The position numbers and the translations under genes were made by a program. Source: Mesorhizobium shangrilense (lineage in GTDB: Bacteria > Pseudomonadota > Alphaproteobacteria > Rhizobiales > Rhizobiaceae). From it: a stretch of 64,000 nt of DNA. The stretch covers positions 1-64,000 of the forward strand of contig NZ_JBEWSZ010000010.1 in the NCBI RefSeq assembly GCF_040537815.1. The letters run 5' to 3'. The number at the start of each line of letters is the position of its first letter. The first letter of the stretch is position 1. Shown here piece by piece: positions 45,143 to 55,302 of the stretch. A model generated the notes under the pieces. That model was not told the origin of the DNA and ran no database searches. It worked only from the letters and a program-made list of their open reading frames with translations.

Positions 45143-45592
45143 ATGCCATCTGTCCTGGTCCGCGCCCTGAGCGAGCGGGCGCGCCTGCCCCTCATCGACG
45201 AGACGAATATCGATGCCTTCCTCGCTCCGGCGGCGGGTCAACCCGACAATGCCGTGCTGTTCTTCACCGGCGTTCCGTCGCAGCGGCCGGAAGCCGATGA
45301 CGTCGCCGTCGTCCTCCCGCATATCCTCCAGGCCTTCCAAGGCCGCTTGCGCGGCGCCGTGGTCCTCCGCACGGCCGAAGACAAGCTAAAGGCCCGCTTT
45401 AACGTCGTTGTGATGCCGAGCCTCGCCGTGACTCGTCGAGACCAACCGGTCGGCGTGCTGGGCAAGATCCGCGACTGGTCCGAATATGTCGAGAAGATCA
45501 GCGCCTGGCTCGCGCCCGACGCGCCGGTCATGGTGCCCTCGGGCGGACCGAAGGTCGAGATCACCCATGCCGGCAAGGAGATCGTGCGATGA
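45143..45592 (+). CDS. hupG: HupG, thioredoxin-fold hydrogenase maturation protein (HyaE family)
   Basis: A 149-residue protein of the HyaE/HupG family, with a thioredoxin-like fold lacking the CxxC pair (NAVLFFTGVPSQRPEADDVA, then RFNVVVMPSLAVTRRD). It assists HupS maturation and probably checks the small subunit before Tat export. I use the ATG at 45143, which follows GGAGGAG; an in-frame codon four residues earlier is less likely. Its stop overlaps the hupH ATG. Confidence 0.9.
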   Translation: MPSVLVRALSERARLPLIDETNIDAFLAPAAGQPDNAVLFFTGVPSQRPEADDVAVVLPHILQAFQGRLRGAVVLRTAEDKLKARFNVVVMPSLAVTRRDQPVGVLGKIRDWSEYVEKISAWLAPDAPVMVPSGGPKVEITHAGKEIVR

Positions 45593-46437
45593 AGGCCGGA
45601 TTCTGGGTCGCCCCCGAGGCCGAGGATGCGGCGATGGCGGTGATGCCCCCGATCGGCTCCGAGCCGCCGCTGCGTGCCCGCAAGCTCAATTTCCTCGCCA
45701 CCAGCAGCGCCGAGGAAATGATCCGCCGATGTCGGCGGACGGCGATGCTCCTGCCGGAACTCGCTGACGCGCTCGCCGTTCAGAAGGCCGACCGGCCGGG
45801 CCGGCTATTCGACATCACCGATTTCCCCGACGACGACAAGGAACTGATCGCCCAGACTCTCGGCGAGGGCGAGGTCGCCGGCGTCGCGGCATTGGCGAAC
45901 GGCATCACGGCCCGGATGCAGGAGGCGGTGATGGCTGGCGTCTGGCGCGTCCGTTTCACCGACGGTGAGGGCCGGCTCATTGCCGACTATATCGAGGTCG
46001 CGAGCATTCCCGCCGCTGTCAAAGAGGCGTGCTCGGCGCTGCCGGGCTCGATCAGCCACGGGCCGGCGCCGACCGGCGCCATGAACGTTATGCCCGTGCT
46101 AACCGAGATCGGTGATCGCATCGCCCGTTACAGCGACGGTCCGGGCCATATCATCACCTTCTCGCTCTTCCCGATGAGCCCGGAAGACATGGCCTTCCTG
46201 CAGGAAACGCTGGGTGCCGGGCCAGTGCAGCTCACCTCGCGCGGTTACGGCACCTGCCGCATCGCAGTGACCGGCACGCGCAATGTCTGGTCGGTCCAGT
46301 TCTACAACGCCATGGGCACGATCATCCTCGATACGTTGGAGATCTGCGACATTCCCTCGGTCGCGATCGCCGCCGAGGATGATTTCCGCGACTCCGAGGC
46401 GAGGCTGCGTGAGATCGAGGAGGCCTATTTCAAATGA
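45589..46437 (+). CDS. hupH: HupH, hydrogenase small-subunit maturation factor (HyaF family)
   Basis: A 282-residue cytoplasmic protein of the HyaF/HupH family, known to work with HupG in assembling HupS. It starts MKAGFWVAPEAEDAAMAV and has ELADALAVQ, FDITDFPDDDKELI and the C-terminal TRNVWSVQFYNAMGTIILDT blocks. ATGA overlap with hupG; its own end overlaps hupI. No cofactor motif is visible. Confidence 0.92.
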   Translation: MKAGFWVAPEAEDAAMAVMPPIGSEPPLRARKLNFLATSSAEEMIRRCRRTAMLLPELADALAVQKADRPGRLFDITDFPDDDKELIAQTLGEGEVAGVAALANGITARMQEAVMAGVWRVRFTDGEGRLIADYIEVASIPAAVKEACSALPGSISHGPAPTGAMNVMPVLTEIGDRIARYSDGPGHIITFSLFPMSPEDMAFLQETLGAGPVQLTSRGYGTCRIAVTGTRNVWSVQFYNAMGTIILDTLEICDIPSVAIAAEDDFRDSEARLREIEEAYFK

Positions 46438-46649
46438 GCGCCTTCGAGAATTTCGGCAAGCGCGAGACCATGTCGGACGACGACCAGATGGAATGCGGTA
46501 TCTGCTGGTATGTCTATGATCCCGCTGAGGGTGACCCGGTCTGGCAGATTGCTCCGGGGACGTCGTTTGCAGACCTGCCGGAAGACTGGCGCTGCCCAAA
46601 TTGCGATGCGCTGCAATCGAAGTTCATGAGGCTAGGTGATGGACGCTGA
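46434..46649 (+). CDS. hupI: Rubredoxin of the hydrogenase cluster
   Basis: A 71-residue iron protein with the two rubredoxin knuckles [11 protein letters not shown] and [13 protein letters not shown], binding one iron by four Cys. In hydrogenase clusters this rubredoxin supports maturation of HupS clusters in the presence of oxygen. It overlaps hupH at the start and hupJ at the end. Confidence 0.95.
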   Translation: MSAFENFGKRETMSDDDQMECGICWYVYDPAEGDPVWQIAPGTSFADLPEDWRCPNCDALQSKFMRLGDGR

Positions 46650-47163
46650 CGTCGCAGAGACGGCCGAGATCGATCCCGCGCAGGCGCTCGGCCGGCGGCT
46701 CGAGGCCTGCTACCGGCACATTTACGCGACCGCCATGGCCGATGTGCCGATCTGCAATCCCGCGCTTGGCATTGCCTCGACCGGTTTTCGAACTTACGGC
46801 GGTCGTGCGTTCGGCATCGTGACTACACCATGGTTCATGAATCTCGTGGCAGCGGATCTGCCGCAGGGCCCTTCCTCCGCCCCAGCTGCCACCGGTACGA
46901 CCCTCCGTGTCAGCCTGCCAGCGGGTGAGGTCGAGTTCATTGCCGGTGAACTCGATGCGATTGACCGTGTCGATTCCTGCTCGCTGTTTTCGCCGGTCTT
47001 CGAGTTCGCGACGATGGAGGCTGCCCTCGAAACAGCGGACGAAGCGGCCCGGGCCTTCTTTGATCCTGCCACGCTCGAACCGCCGCCCGCCCCGCCCGCG
47101 GCGGTCAACCGGCGTGACCTGTTGCGCGGGCATTTCCGAAGGCGCGAGGAGGCGTCGCAATGA
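46639..47163 (+). CDS. hupJ: HupJ, [NiFe]-hydrogenase assembly chaperone (HybE family)
   Basis: A 174-residue protein of the HybE/HupJ family ([45 protein letters not shown] [13 protein letters not shown]). HybE chaperones hold large and small subunit precursors until folded. The start overlaps the hupI end and the stop overlaps the hupK ATG, so it is tightly coupled. Confidence 0.9.
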   Translation: MDADVAETAEIDPAQALGRRLEACYRHIYATAMADVPICNPALGIASTGFRTYGGRAFGIVTTPWFMNLVAADLPQGPSSAPAATGTTLRVSLPAGEVEFIAGELDAIDRVDSCSLFSPVFEFATMEAALETADEAARAFFDPATLEPPPAPPAAVNRRDLLRGHFRRREEASQ

Positions 47164-48269
47164 CATTCCTTCTCGGGCCAGGCACGATAAGGATCGACGT
47201 AACCGTGTCGCGCGCGCTTGCCTGTTCCGTCGCGGTGAAGGCGAACCGCCCGCAGGGGCTGACGCGCATGTTCGTCGGCCGCAGGCCCGAAGAGGCGCCC
47301 CCTCTTGCTGGTCAAGTCTTTTCGCTCTGCGGTTTTGCGCAATCCGTAGCGGCGCGGCTCGCCGTCCTGAATGCAGCGGATATGGCGATGAAGGTGGACG
47401 AACGGATCGGCTCCGGCGCCGGATTGCTCGCCGAGCGGATTTTCGAAACCTTGCGGGCGCTCATCCTCCATTGGCCATGCCCCCTGCCGGAATCGTTCGG
47501 CGCAACCGCCGGTAGACATCTCCGCGAAGCGCTGGCCGCTTCGCAAAAGATCATCGCCGCGGCCAAGGCCGGGCAAATCGACAGGGCGCATTTGGGGGCC
47601 GCCGCTGCGCGGCTGTCTGCGGCGGCCAGCGCGCTCGGCATCCCGAGCCAGGGCGACACACCTTTGCCGGAATCAGCCTGCGCCGCGATGTTGCAGGATA
47701 TAGGCGACGATCGGCTCTTCAATGGCCGGCGGCCCGATCCACTGACCATCAATGACGATCCGGAAGTCATCGCCCGGCTTTGCGCTGAGCCTGGCTATGC
47801 AAGCGTGCCGCATCTCCAAGGCCGCGTCGCGGAGACGGGCGCGTATGCCCGGCTCGCCGCCGATGACGTGGGGGCTTCCCATCTGGTCCAACGACTGCGA
47901 GCCCGCATCAACGACGTGCGCCTCTGCCTCAAACAACTGACGGCTCTCGCAGCAACCGGCAAGTACGACGGAGCATCACTCGCCTGCGGCGGGGCCACGC
48001 CGGGCGCCGGTGGCTACGGTGCTGTGGAATGCGCGCGTGGCCGGCTCTATCATCAGGCCGAGATCGGCGGCGACGGCAGGCTTTCGTCCTATCGCATCCT
48101 CGCCCCGACCGAATGGAATTTTCATCCCGCCGGCCCCTTCGTCGAGACACTGCTGTCGTCACCCGTCGGGACCGATGAGGCCGCCGTGAGATCGGTGTCG
48201 CGGCTCGCGGTCCTGTTCGATCCCTGCGTGGCCTTTGAGGTTAAAGTTCGTGAGGCCGCACATGCATGA
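47160..48269 (+). CDS. hupK: HupK, large-subunit maturation scaffold
   Basis: A 369-residue protein resembling a degenerate HupL. The N-terminal half has a [16 protein letters not shown] segment in place of the RxCGxC box, and the C-terminus ends near [11 protein letters not shown], recalling the DPCxxC of HupL. HupK acts as an alternative scaffold for building the Fe(CN)2CO group under oxygen. It overlaps hupJ at the start and hypA at the end. Confidence 0.92.
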   Translation: MTFLLGPGTIRIDVTVSRALACSVAVKANRPQGLTRMFVGRRPEEAPPLAGQVFSLCGFAQSVAARLAVLNAADMAMKVDERIGSGAGLLAERIFETLRALILHWPCPLPESFGATAGRHLREALAASQKIIAAAKAGQIDRAHLGAAAARLSAAASALGIPSQGDTPLPESACAAMLQDIGDDRLFNGRRPDPLTINDDPEVIARLCAEPGYASVPHLQGRVAETGAYARLAADDVGASHLVQRLRARINDVRLCLKQLTALAATGKYDGASLACGGATPGAGGYGAVECARGRLYHQAEIGGDGRLSSYRILAPTEWNFHPAGPFVETLLSSPVGTDEAAVRSVSRLAVLFDPCVAFEVKVREAAHA

Positions 48270-48603
48270 AATGTCGCTGATGGAGAGTGTGATCGAGATC
48301 GTCTGCGAGACGGCGTGGCAGAACGGCGCGACACGCGTCAAATCGGTCCGGCTCGATGTCGGCGTGCTGAGCCACGTCGAGCCGGACGCGCTGATGTTCT
48401 GTTATGAGGCCGTGCGATACGGCACGATTGCGGACGATGCGACGCTCGAGATCAACCGCATTGCCGGCGAGGGCTGGTGTCTCGACTGCGGCAAGACGGT
48501 CGCCTTGGAGGAGCGGTTCGGCGCCTGCCCGGACTGCGGACGGCATCGGGTCCAGATGACGGCAGGCGACGAATTGAAGATCAGGGATATGGAGGTGAGC
48601 TGA
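48262..48603 (+). CDS. hypA: Hydrogenase nickel insertion protein
   Basis: A 113-residue metallochaperone. The N-terminal MHEMSLMES includes the His2-Glu nickel site, and the C-terminal zinc loop has [20 protein letters not shown]. It passes nickel with HypB to HupL. The start lies inside the end of hupK and the stop overlaps the hypB ATG. No FNR-type box (TTGAT-N4-ATCAA) was found in it, unlike the FnrN-driven hyp promoter described inside R. leguminosarum hypA. Confidence 0.95.
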   Translation: MHEMSLMESVIEIVCETAWQNGATRVKSVRLDVGVLSHVEPDALMFCYEAVRYGTIADDATLEINRIAGEGWCLDCGKTVALEERFGACPDCGRHRVQMTAGDELKIRDMEVS

Positions 48604-49466
48604 TGTGCACGGTATGCGGTTGCGGGACTTCTTCTATCGAGGGTCACAAGCACGAGGAGGGCGGGCACCGTCACAGCCATGACCATTATCACGACCATGA
48701 CCACCACCCCCATGGCGATGGCGGGCATGATCATCACCATGCCGCGGACAGCAGCGTCCATTATGGCAAGGGGATCGCCGGCGTCAATGTGCCAGGCATG
48801 AGCCAGGAGCGGATCATCCAGGTGGAGAGAGACATCCTCTGCAAGAACGACGCCTATGCGGAAGAGAACCGGCGATATTTTGAGCGCCAGGGCATCTTTG
48901 CGCTCAACTTCGTCTCCAGCCCCGGCTCGGGCAAGACCAGCCTGCTGGTCCGCACGATCAATGACCTAAAGGACCGCCTCACGATCTCGGTTATCGAAGG
49001 TGACCAGCAGACCTCGAACGACGCGGCTCGGATCCGCGAGACCGGCGCCCGCGCCATCCAGATCAACACGGGCAAGGGCTGCCACCTCGACGCCCACATG
49101 GTGGGCCACGCGGTTGAGGATCTCGCGCTTGAACCAGGCTCTGCGCTCTTCATCGAGAATGTCGGCAACCTCGTCTGTCCCGCCGCCTTCTATCTCGGCG
49201 AGGCCCACAAGGTTGTGGTGCTGTCAGTCACCGAAGGCGAGGACAAGCCGCTCAAATATCCCAACATGTTCGCCGCCGCGGACCTGATGATCCTCAACAA
49301 GGTCGACCTTCTGCCGCATCTCGATTTCAATGTCGGCCTCTGCATCGCCAACGCTCTGCGCGTCAATCGGCGCCTCCAGACGCTGACGGTCTCCGCCCGC
49401 ACGGGACAGGGCATGGAAGCCTTCTATGCCTGGCTCGAGGCATCCGCCGCCCACTGGGCCGCGTGA
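48603..49466 (+). CDS. hypB: Hydrogenase nickel incorporation GTPase
   Basis: A 287-residue GTPase that supplies nickel to HupL together with HypA. It opens with the CxxCGC nickel site (MCTVCGCG), followed by a His-rich stretch at about residues 15-50 typical of rhizobial HypB and able to store nickel. The G-domain has [11 protein letters not shown] (P-loop), EGDQQT and NKVDLLP. The start is at 48603, overlapping hypA. Confidence 0.96.
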   Translation: MCTVCGCGTSSIEGHKHEEGGHRHSHDHYHDHDHHPHGDGGHDHHHAADSSVHYGKGIAGVNVPGMSQERIIQVERDILCKNDAYAEENRRYFERQGIFALNFVSSPGSGKTSLLVRTINDLKDRLTISVIEGDQQTSNDAARIRETGARAIQINTGKGCHLDAHMVGHAVEDLALEPGSALFIENVGNLVCPAAFYLGEAHKVVVLSVTEGEDKPLKYPNMFAAADLMILNKVDLLPHLDFNVGLCIANALRVNRRLQTLTVSARTGQGMEAFYAWLEASAAHWAA

Positions 49467-49484
49467 CCGAAGGTGGCATGAACC

Positions 49485-51761
49485 ATGGCGAGGGCGCTCG
49501 CACGACCGATCGAAAACCCGATCCGGCGGCTCAGGCTCCGGGTGCGCGGCGCCGTGCAGGGCGTCGGGTTCCGGCCCTTCGCCTACAGGATCGCGCGGAC
49601 TATGCGGCTTTCTGGCTTCGTGCTGAACGACAGTGCCGGCGTGCTGATAGAGATCGAGGGTCCGGATGCGGGCCGCTTTCCCGACGCGATCCGGACCCAG
49701 GCGCCGCCGCTCGCCCGCATCGACTCGATCCACGTGCTCGAACTCTCGCCAGCCGGTGGCGAGCGGTTCGAGATCCTCGAGAACCTTGGCGGCAAGAGCG
49801 CGACCCGGATCGGCGCGGATGCCGCGACCTGCGCCGAATGCCGCTGTGAGCTGACCGATCCCGCGAGCCGCTTCTTCGGTTATCCCTTCGTCAACTGCAC
49901 CCATTGCGGCCCGCGCTTCACCATTACTCGCGCGCTGCCCTATGACCGGACGCAGACCTCGATGGCATCGTTTCCGATGTGCCGGGCCTGTGCCTCGGAC
50001 TATAGCGATCCGGAGAACCGGCGCTTCCATGCCGAGCCGGTCGCCTGCCCCGTTTGTGGCCCGAGTCTCAGCCATTCGATCGCGGAGATTGCGGCGCGGC
50101 TCGAAGGCGGCGCCATCGTCGCGCTCAAGGGCATCGGCGGTTTCCACCTGCTCTGCGACGCCCGCAACGATGCAGCGATCGATTCCCTCCGGCTGCGCAA
50201 GGCTCGGGACCAGAAGCCGTTTGCCGTCATGGTCGCCGGCATCGAGGCGGCCCGGCAGTTCGCGCGACTGAGCGAAGCCGAAGAAACCTTGCTGGCATCG
50301 CCCGCGAGCCCGATCGTGTTGGTCGAGGCACGTGCAGGTGCGCTCTCTAACCTCATCGCGCCCGGCCTCGCGCGGATCGGGCTGATGCTTGCCTATGCTC
50401 CACTGCATCATGTGCTGCTCGACGAACTCGCCCGCCATTCGCCGCACCGACCTGCAGCGCTGGTCGCGACCAGCGCCAATCCCGGTGGTGAGCCCCTAGT
50501 GGCCGACAACGCCGACGCCGAGCGCCGCCTTGCCGCGATTGCGGATCTGATCGTCACCCATGATCGCGACATCACCGTCCGCGCCGACGACTCCGTCATG
50601 CAGGTCATCGATGGCGCCCCCGCGTTCATCCGTCGCGCCCGCGGCTTCGTGCCCGAGCCGGTCGATCTCGGCGAGGATGGACCTGCGGTGATCGCCACCG
50701 GCGCCGACCTCAAGAACACTATCTGCATCACACGTGGGCGCGAGGCCTTTCTCTCGCAGCATATAGGCGGCCTCAGCAATGCCGAGGCGATCCGTTTCCA
50801 GCGCGAGGTGATCACCCATCTCTGTTCGATCCTGGACGTGACGCCGGAATTCGCGGCCTCGGACCTGCATCCGGATTTCCGTTCGGTGCGGATGGCAGAG
50901 AGCCTGGGCCTGCCGGTCGTGGCTGTCCAGCATCATGTCGCCCATGTCGCGGCCGTGGTGGCGGAGCATCGGCTTTCCGGCCCGGTTCTCGGGCTTGCGC
51001 TCGATGGCCACGGTTTCGGCGCCGATGGCACAAGTTGGGGGGGCGAAATGCTCATCGCCGATGGGCGTCATTGGCGCCGAGCGGGATCGCTTACATCGCT
51101 GCCGCAGCCCGGTGGCGACCGCGCGGCGCGTGAGCCTTGGCGCATGGGGGTGGCAGCCCTGCAGGAGACCGGATGCCTTGATTTCGCGTCGCAGCTCTGG
51201 CCAGGTCATCGGGGTGTTGCGCAGCTCACGGCGATGTTCGAACGCGGTATGCGGCCGTCCCGGACAACCAGCCTCGGCAGGCTCTTCGATGCCGCCGCGG
51301 CGATAGGAGCCATTCGTCTCGTCCAGAGCTACGAAGGGCAGGCGGCGATGGAGCTCGAGGCCCTGGTCCGGGCGCCGCGCTGTCTTTCCGACGGCTATGC
51401 AATCCGGGACGGGGTGCTCGATTTCCGGCCGCTCATCCTGCATCTTGCGCGGGAAGGACTGAGCGGCGCTGACGCGGCCGATCTCTTTCACGGTACGCTG
51501 ATCGCGGGACTTGCAGAATGGGCCGCGAGGGAAGCGGCACCCCTCGGCATCCCGGAGGTCGCGCTCGGCGGCGGATGCTTGATGAATCGGGTCCTTGCGG
51601 CCGGACTTGCGCAAGCGCTTCGGGACCGCGGTCTCAAGCCTTATTTGCCACGTCTCGCGCCGGCCAATGACGGCGGCATCGCGCTCGGCCAGGCCGCCCA
51701 TGCGCGGCAGGTCATCATGAACGAGAATGCATCAGCGCAGGAGAGCCGGACATGTGCCTAG
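49485..51761 (+). CDS. hypF: Carbamoyltransferase HypF
   Basis: A 758-residue enzyme that makes the cyanide ligands of the active site from carbamoyl phosphate, transferring the carbamoyl group to HypE. Domains: acylphosphatase (RVRGAVQGVGFRPFAYRIA, about 18-100), two zinc fingers (CAECRCEL, CTHCGPRF, CRACASDY, CPVCGPS), a YrdC-like domain (LKGIGGFHLLCDARND) and a Kae1-like domain (VQHHVAHVAAVVAEH, LALDGHGFGADG). The length is normal. Its end overlaps hypC. Confidence 0.96.
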   Translation: MARALARPIENPIRRLRLRVRGAVQGVGFRPFAYRIARTMRLSGFVLNDSAGVLIEIEGPDAGRFPDAIRTQAPPLARIDSIHVLELSPAGGERFEILENLGGKSATRIGADAATCAECRCELTDPASRFFGYPFVNCTHCGPRFTITRALPYDRTQTSMASFPMCRACASDYSDPENRRFHAEPVACPVCGPSLSHSIAEIAARLEGGAIVALKGIGGFHLLCDARNDAAIDSLRLRKARDQKPFAVMVAGIEAARQFARLSEAEETLLASPASPIVLVEARAGALSNLIAPGLARIGLMLAYAPLHHVLLDELARHSPHRPAALVATSANPGGEPLVADNADAERRLAAIADLIVTHDRDITVRADDSVMQVIDGAPAFIRRARGFVPEPVDLGEDGPAVIATGADLKNTICITRGREAFLSQHIGGLSNAEAIRFQREVITHLCSILDVTPEFAASDLHPDFRSVRMAESLGLPVVAVQHHVAHVAAVVAEHRLSGPVLGLALDGHGFGADGTSWGGEMLIADGRHWRRAGSLTSLPQPGGDRAAREPWRMGVAALQETGCLDFASQLWPGHRGVAQLTAMFERGMRPSRTTSLGRLFDAAAAIGAIRLVQSYEGQAAMELEALVRAPRCLSDGYAIRDGVLDFRPLILHLAREGLSGADAADLFHGTLIAGLAEWAAREAAPLGIPEVALGGGCLMNRVLAAGLAQALRDRGLKPYLPRLAPANDGGIALGQAAHARQVIMNENASAQESRTCA

Positions 51762-51982
51762 CGATACCGGTCCAGGTCAAGGAAGTACTGCCCGACAACA
51801 TGGCGAAGGTCACGCTCGACGGCGTCTCGAAGATCGTTTCGACCGCGCTGATCGACGATGTCCGGCCGGGTGACTATCTCCTCCTTCATGTCGGCTATGC
51901 GCTCGCGAAGATCGATCCGGAGGAGGCGGAAAGGACGCTCGCCCTCATCCGCGAAGCTGCTGCCATGGGAGATGCGGCATGA
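51752..51982 (+). CDS. hypC: Hydrogenase assembly chaperone HypC
   Basis: A 76-residue chaperone starting MCLAIPVQVKEV with the essential N-terminal Cys. It carries the iron with its CN and CO ligands from HypD to HupL. It overlaps both hypF and hypD. Confidence 0.96.
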   Translation: MCLAIPVQVKEVLPDNMAKVTLDGVSKIVSTALIDDVRPGDYLLLHVGYALAKIDPEEAERTLALIREAAAMGDAA

Positions 51983-53136
51983 AATATATCGACGAATATC
52001 GCGACGGCAGGCTCGCCAAGGACATCGCCCGGCAGATCGCCGCTCTCGCCGATCCGGCGCGTTCCTATCACTTCATGGAGTTCTGCGGCGGCCATACGCA
52101 TGCTATTTCCCGCTATGGTCTCGAGGACCTGCTGCCGGCCAATGTCCGGATGATCCACGGACCGGGCTGTCCCGTCTGCGTGCTGCCAATCGGCCGGATC
52201 GATGCGGCGATCGCGCTCGCCATGCGGCCGGAGATCACGCTCTGCACCTATGGCGACCTGATGCGCGTGCCGGGCTCGAACGGATCGAGCCTCTTGAAGG
52301 CCAAGGCGGCTGGCGCCGATATCCGTATGGTCTATTCGACGCTCGATGCGCTCAGGATCGCCGAGGCCGAGCTCGAACGCGAAGCGGTGTTCTTTGCCAT
52401 CGGCTTCGAGACCACGACGCCACCGACCGCGCTCGCGCTCAAGGCGGCGATCGCCAAGGGGCTCGGCAATTTCTCGATCTTCTGCAATCACGTGCTGACG
52501 CCGGCGGCGATCCAGAACATCCTGGAAAGCCCTGACGTTCGCAAGCTCGGCACGATCAAGATCGACGGTTTCGTCGGCCCTGCCCATGTCTCGACCGTCA
52601 TCGGCACCGAACCTTACGAATTCTTCGCCGGGGAATTCCAGAAGCCGGTGGTGGTGGCGGGCTTCGAGCCGCTCGACGTCATCCAAGCGATCCTGATGCT
52701 GGTGCGCCAGGTCAATGACGGCAGGCACGAGGTCGAGAACCAGTATATCCGCGCTGTGACCGCGCTCGGCAACGAAAAGGCCCAGGCCGAGGTGGCGAAT
52801 TTCTTCGAGCTGCGCGAGAGCTTCGAATGGCGCGGTCTCGGCGAAGTGCCTTATGGCGCGCTGCGGCTCCGGCCGCAATATGTGGCCTACGACGCCGAGA
52901 CGCGCTTTTCGATGGTGACGCCCGCCGCGAAGGACAACCCGGCCTGCGAATGCGGCGCGATCCTGCGCGGCGTCAAGAAGCCGGCCGACTGCAAGCTGTT
53001 CGGCACGGTCTGCACGCCCGATACACCGATGGGCTCCTGCATGGTGTCGTCGGAGGGCGCCTGCGCCGCACACTGGACCTATGGCCGCTTCCGCGAGAAG
53101 GCGCGGCAGGTGGATGTGGGGAGGGCGGTCGCATGA
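51979..53136 (+). CDS. hypD: Hydrogenase formation protein HypD
   Basis: A 385-residue [4Fe-4S] protein on which Fe(CN)2CO is assembled with HypC. Key motifs are FMEFCGGHTHAISRYG, GPGCPVCVLPIGRID and IGFETTTPPTALA. The C-terminal cluster cysteines are in ACECGAILRG and TPMGSCMVSSEGACAAHW. The ATG overlaps the hypC stop and the stop overlaps the hypE ATG. Confidence 0.97.
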   Translation: MKYIDEYRDGRLAKDIARQIAALADPARSYHFMEFCGGHTHAISRYGLEDLLPANVRMIHGPGCPVCVLPIGRIDAAIALAMRPEITLCTYGDLMRVPGSNGSSLLKAKAAGADIRMVYSTLDALRIAEAELEREAVFFAIGFETTTPPTALALKAAIAKGLGNFSIFCNHVLTPAAIQNILESPDVRKLGTIKIDGFVGPAHVSTVIGTEPYEFFAGEFQKPVVVAGFEPLDVIQAILMLVRQVNDGRHEVENQYIRAVTALGNEKAQAEVANFFELRESFEWRGLGEVPYGALRLRPQYVAYDAETRFSMVTPAAKDNPACECGAILRGVKKPADCKLFGTVCTPDTPMGSCMVSSEGACAAHWTYGRFREKARQVDVGRAVA

Positions 53137-54185
53137 ACATGATGATCAAGGCCTACAGGCGCAAGCTCGATGTCGCCAACGGCCGTGTCGACCTCTCGCA
53201 CGGGGCCGGCGGGCGCGCCATGGGCCAGTTGATCGAGGGCATTTTCCACAAGGCTTTCGACAATGACTGGCTGAGGGCCGGCAACGACCAGTCCGCCTTT
53301 TCGGTGCCTGGCGGGCGGATGGTCATGACCACGGACGGTTACGTCGTTTCGCCGCTTTTCTTCCCCGGCGGCAATATCGGCTCCCTCGCCGTGCACGGCA
53401 CGATCAACGACATCGCCATGGCGGGCGCGGTGCCGCTCTATCTGTCGGCGAGCTTCATCATCGAGGAAGGTTTTCCGTTCGCCGATCTCGAGCGCATCGC
53501 CCAGAGCATGGGGGCCGCCTCGCGCGGGGCCGGCGTGCCGATCATCACCGGCGACACCAAGGTCGTCGAGCGTGGCAAGGCCGACGGCGTCTTCATCTCG
53601 ACCGCCGGCGTCGGCATTGTTCCGGACGGGCTCGATCTCCGGTCGGACGCCGCCCGGCCCGGCGATGCGGTGATCATTTCCGGCTCGATCGGAGACCATG
53701 GCGTCGCCGTGATGTCGAAACGCGAGAACCTGGAATTCGACACCGACATCGTCTCCGACAGCGCGGCCCTGCACGGGCTCGTAGCAGACATGGTCGCGGC
53801 TGGCGGGGCGCATATCCGGCTAATGCGCGATCCGACGCGCGGCGGCATCGCCGCGACGCTGAACGAGATCGCCAGCCAGTCGCGGATCGGCTTCCGCATC
53901 GACGAAGACAAGATCCCGCTCAAACCGGAAGTGGCTGCAGCCTGCGAGTTCCTCGGCCTCGATCCGCTCAATGTCGCCAATGAAGGGAAACTGGTAGCAG
54001 TCGTGGTGGCGGAGGGCGCCGACGCCGTGCTCGCGGCGATGCGCGCCCATCCGCTTGGCAGTGAGGCGGCGCTGGTCGGCCACGTTGTGGCCGACGACAA
54101 CTGCCTTGTCCAGATGACGACCTCGTTTGGCAGCGGGCGGATTGTCGACTGGCTGTCGGGCGAACAACTGCCCCGGATCTGCTAA
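53133..54185 (+). CDS. hypE: Hydrogenase expression/formation protein HypE
   Basis: A 350-residue ATP-dependent dehydratase that converts the thiocarbamate on its C-terminal Cys into thiocyanate, the source of the CN ligands. It has an AIR-synthase-like fold (LSHGAGGRAMGQLI, HGTINDIAMAGAVP, DPTRGGIAATLNEIA) and the obligatory tail ending PRIC. I use the ATG at 53133, which overlaps the hypD stop; the frame is open upstream but only as a shadow of hypD. Confidence 0.97.
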   Translation: MNMMIKAYRRKLDVANGRVDLSHGAGGRAMGQLIEGIFHKAFDNDWLRAGNDQSAFSVPGGRMVMTTDGYVVSPLFFPGGNIGSLAVHGTINDIAMAGAVPLYLSASFIIEEGFPFADLERIAQSMGAASRGAGVPIITGDTKVVERGKADGVFISTAGVGIVPDGLDLRSDAARPGDAVIISGSIGDHGVAVMSKRENLEFDTDIVSDSAALHGLVADMVAAGGAHIRLMRDPTRGGIAATLNEIASQSRIGFRIDEDKIPLKPEVAAACEFLGLDPLNVANEGKLVAVVVAEGADAVLAAMRAHPLGSEAALVGHVVADDNCLVQMTTSFGSGRIVDWLSGEQLPRIC

Positions 54186-54194
54186 GAGAGGGTG

Positions 54195-55302
54195 ATGTGC
54201 ATCCAGCTTCCCTGCCATAATTTCAACTCGCTCTCCCAGCGCCTGCATGTCGACCTGAGACGGGCTGGTCACGAAGTGACGGTCGAGCTCGACATCCATG
54301 ACGACTTCACTCGCGAGGCGGTCGCTCTCTTTTCACCGGACCTCGTGATCGCGCCCTTCCTCAAGCGGCCGATCCCGGCCGATGTCTGGCGCGGAACGCT
54401 CTGGCTGATCGTCCATCCGGGCATGGATGCGGGGCCTGTCTGGGCTTGGGCGGAATTTCCGATGCGCCCCGCTCGGAAGTCGAGCCTCTACCGACATGAA
54501 GTGACCCAGGCTGCCGTAGCCTGCGTCTTCGAAGCGATCGAGCCGCCGGCAGTTTCAGCGAGCGGGAATCCGGTCGCCGGAGATGGCCGATCCACAGCGC
54601 CCCCTCACGGAAGGCCATGGCGAGCGTGCCGCGAACGGCCGATGAGCGCGCCGGCAGGCCCCGGAACTCCCCTGGCGCAATAAAAACGCGATGAACGACT
54701 TGGTGCGCGAGATCATCGAGACCGATGACCGACTGGTTATTGCCGCGGTGCTCGGCAATGCCGGGGCTGGCGGCGTCTTCCTGTCGCTTGCCGCCGACGA
54801 AATCTGGATGCGCGAGGGCGTCATCCTCAATCGCACTATAAGGACATGGGCAATCTCTACGGCTCGGAATACTGGACCGATCTGCTGCCGGCTCGGGTTG
54901 GCGAGGACCGAGCCCGCCGCGTGACCCAGGCAAGGCTGCCGATGGGGGGTCGACGAGGTGCTTGAACTGGGGCTCGCCACCCGGCGCCTGCCGGGAAATG
55001 TAGAATCCGCCGATTGGGAACTGCTCCGCGCTGCCGCCGAACTCGCGGCCTCTCCCGATCTTGCCCGGCGGATTGCTGCCAAACGGGCGCGCCGCGCTGG
55101 CGACGAGGCCGAGAAACCGCTTGCCGCCTATAGGGAAGAAGAACTGCGGCGGATGCGGCGCAATTTCTATGGCTTCGACCCGAGCTATCACGTGGCGCGC
55201 TACAAGTTCATCCGCAAGACGCCCAAGTCCCGTACGCCCGTCACGCTCGCTGTCCACCGCGCGAACGCCGACCATTCGGACCGTAGGAGCACTATGCGAT
55301 GA
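54195..55302 (+). pseudogene. hypX: hypX remnant with deletions and frameshifts
   Basis: HypX makes the CO ligand from formyl-tetrahydrofolate in aerobes. The beginning is intact (FNSLSQRLHVDLRRAGHEVT, ALFSPDLVIAPFLKRPIP), then about 40 residues are missing after LIVHPG and the frame resumes MDAGPVWAWAEFPMR and SSLYRHEVTQAAVA. The enoyl-CoA hydratase-like half appears in other frames (IIETDDRLVIAAVLGNAGAG, NLYGSEYWTDLLPARVGEDR, RNFYGFDPSYHVARYKFI). The total is about 1.1 kb against about 1.7 kb for intact genes. It should be inactive. The end overlaps the hoxA start in ATGA, as an intact operon would. Confidence 0.85.

Noticed and set aside
48262..48603. FnrN/FixK box in hypA, as in R. leguminosarum
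   Set aside because: I looked for TTGAT-N4-ATCAA. One half site (ATCAA) occurs but no second half at the right distance.
51895..53073. Minus-strand frame of 392 codons opposite hypD
   Set aside because: Antisense shadow. hypD on the plus strand has all family motifs.
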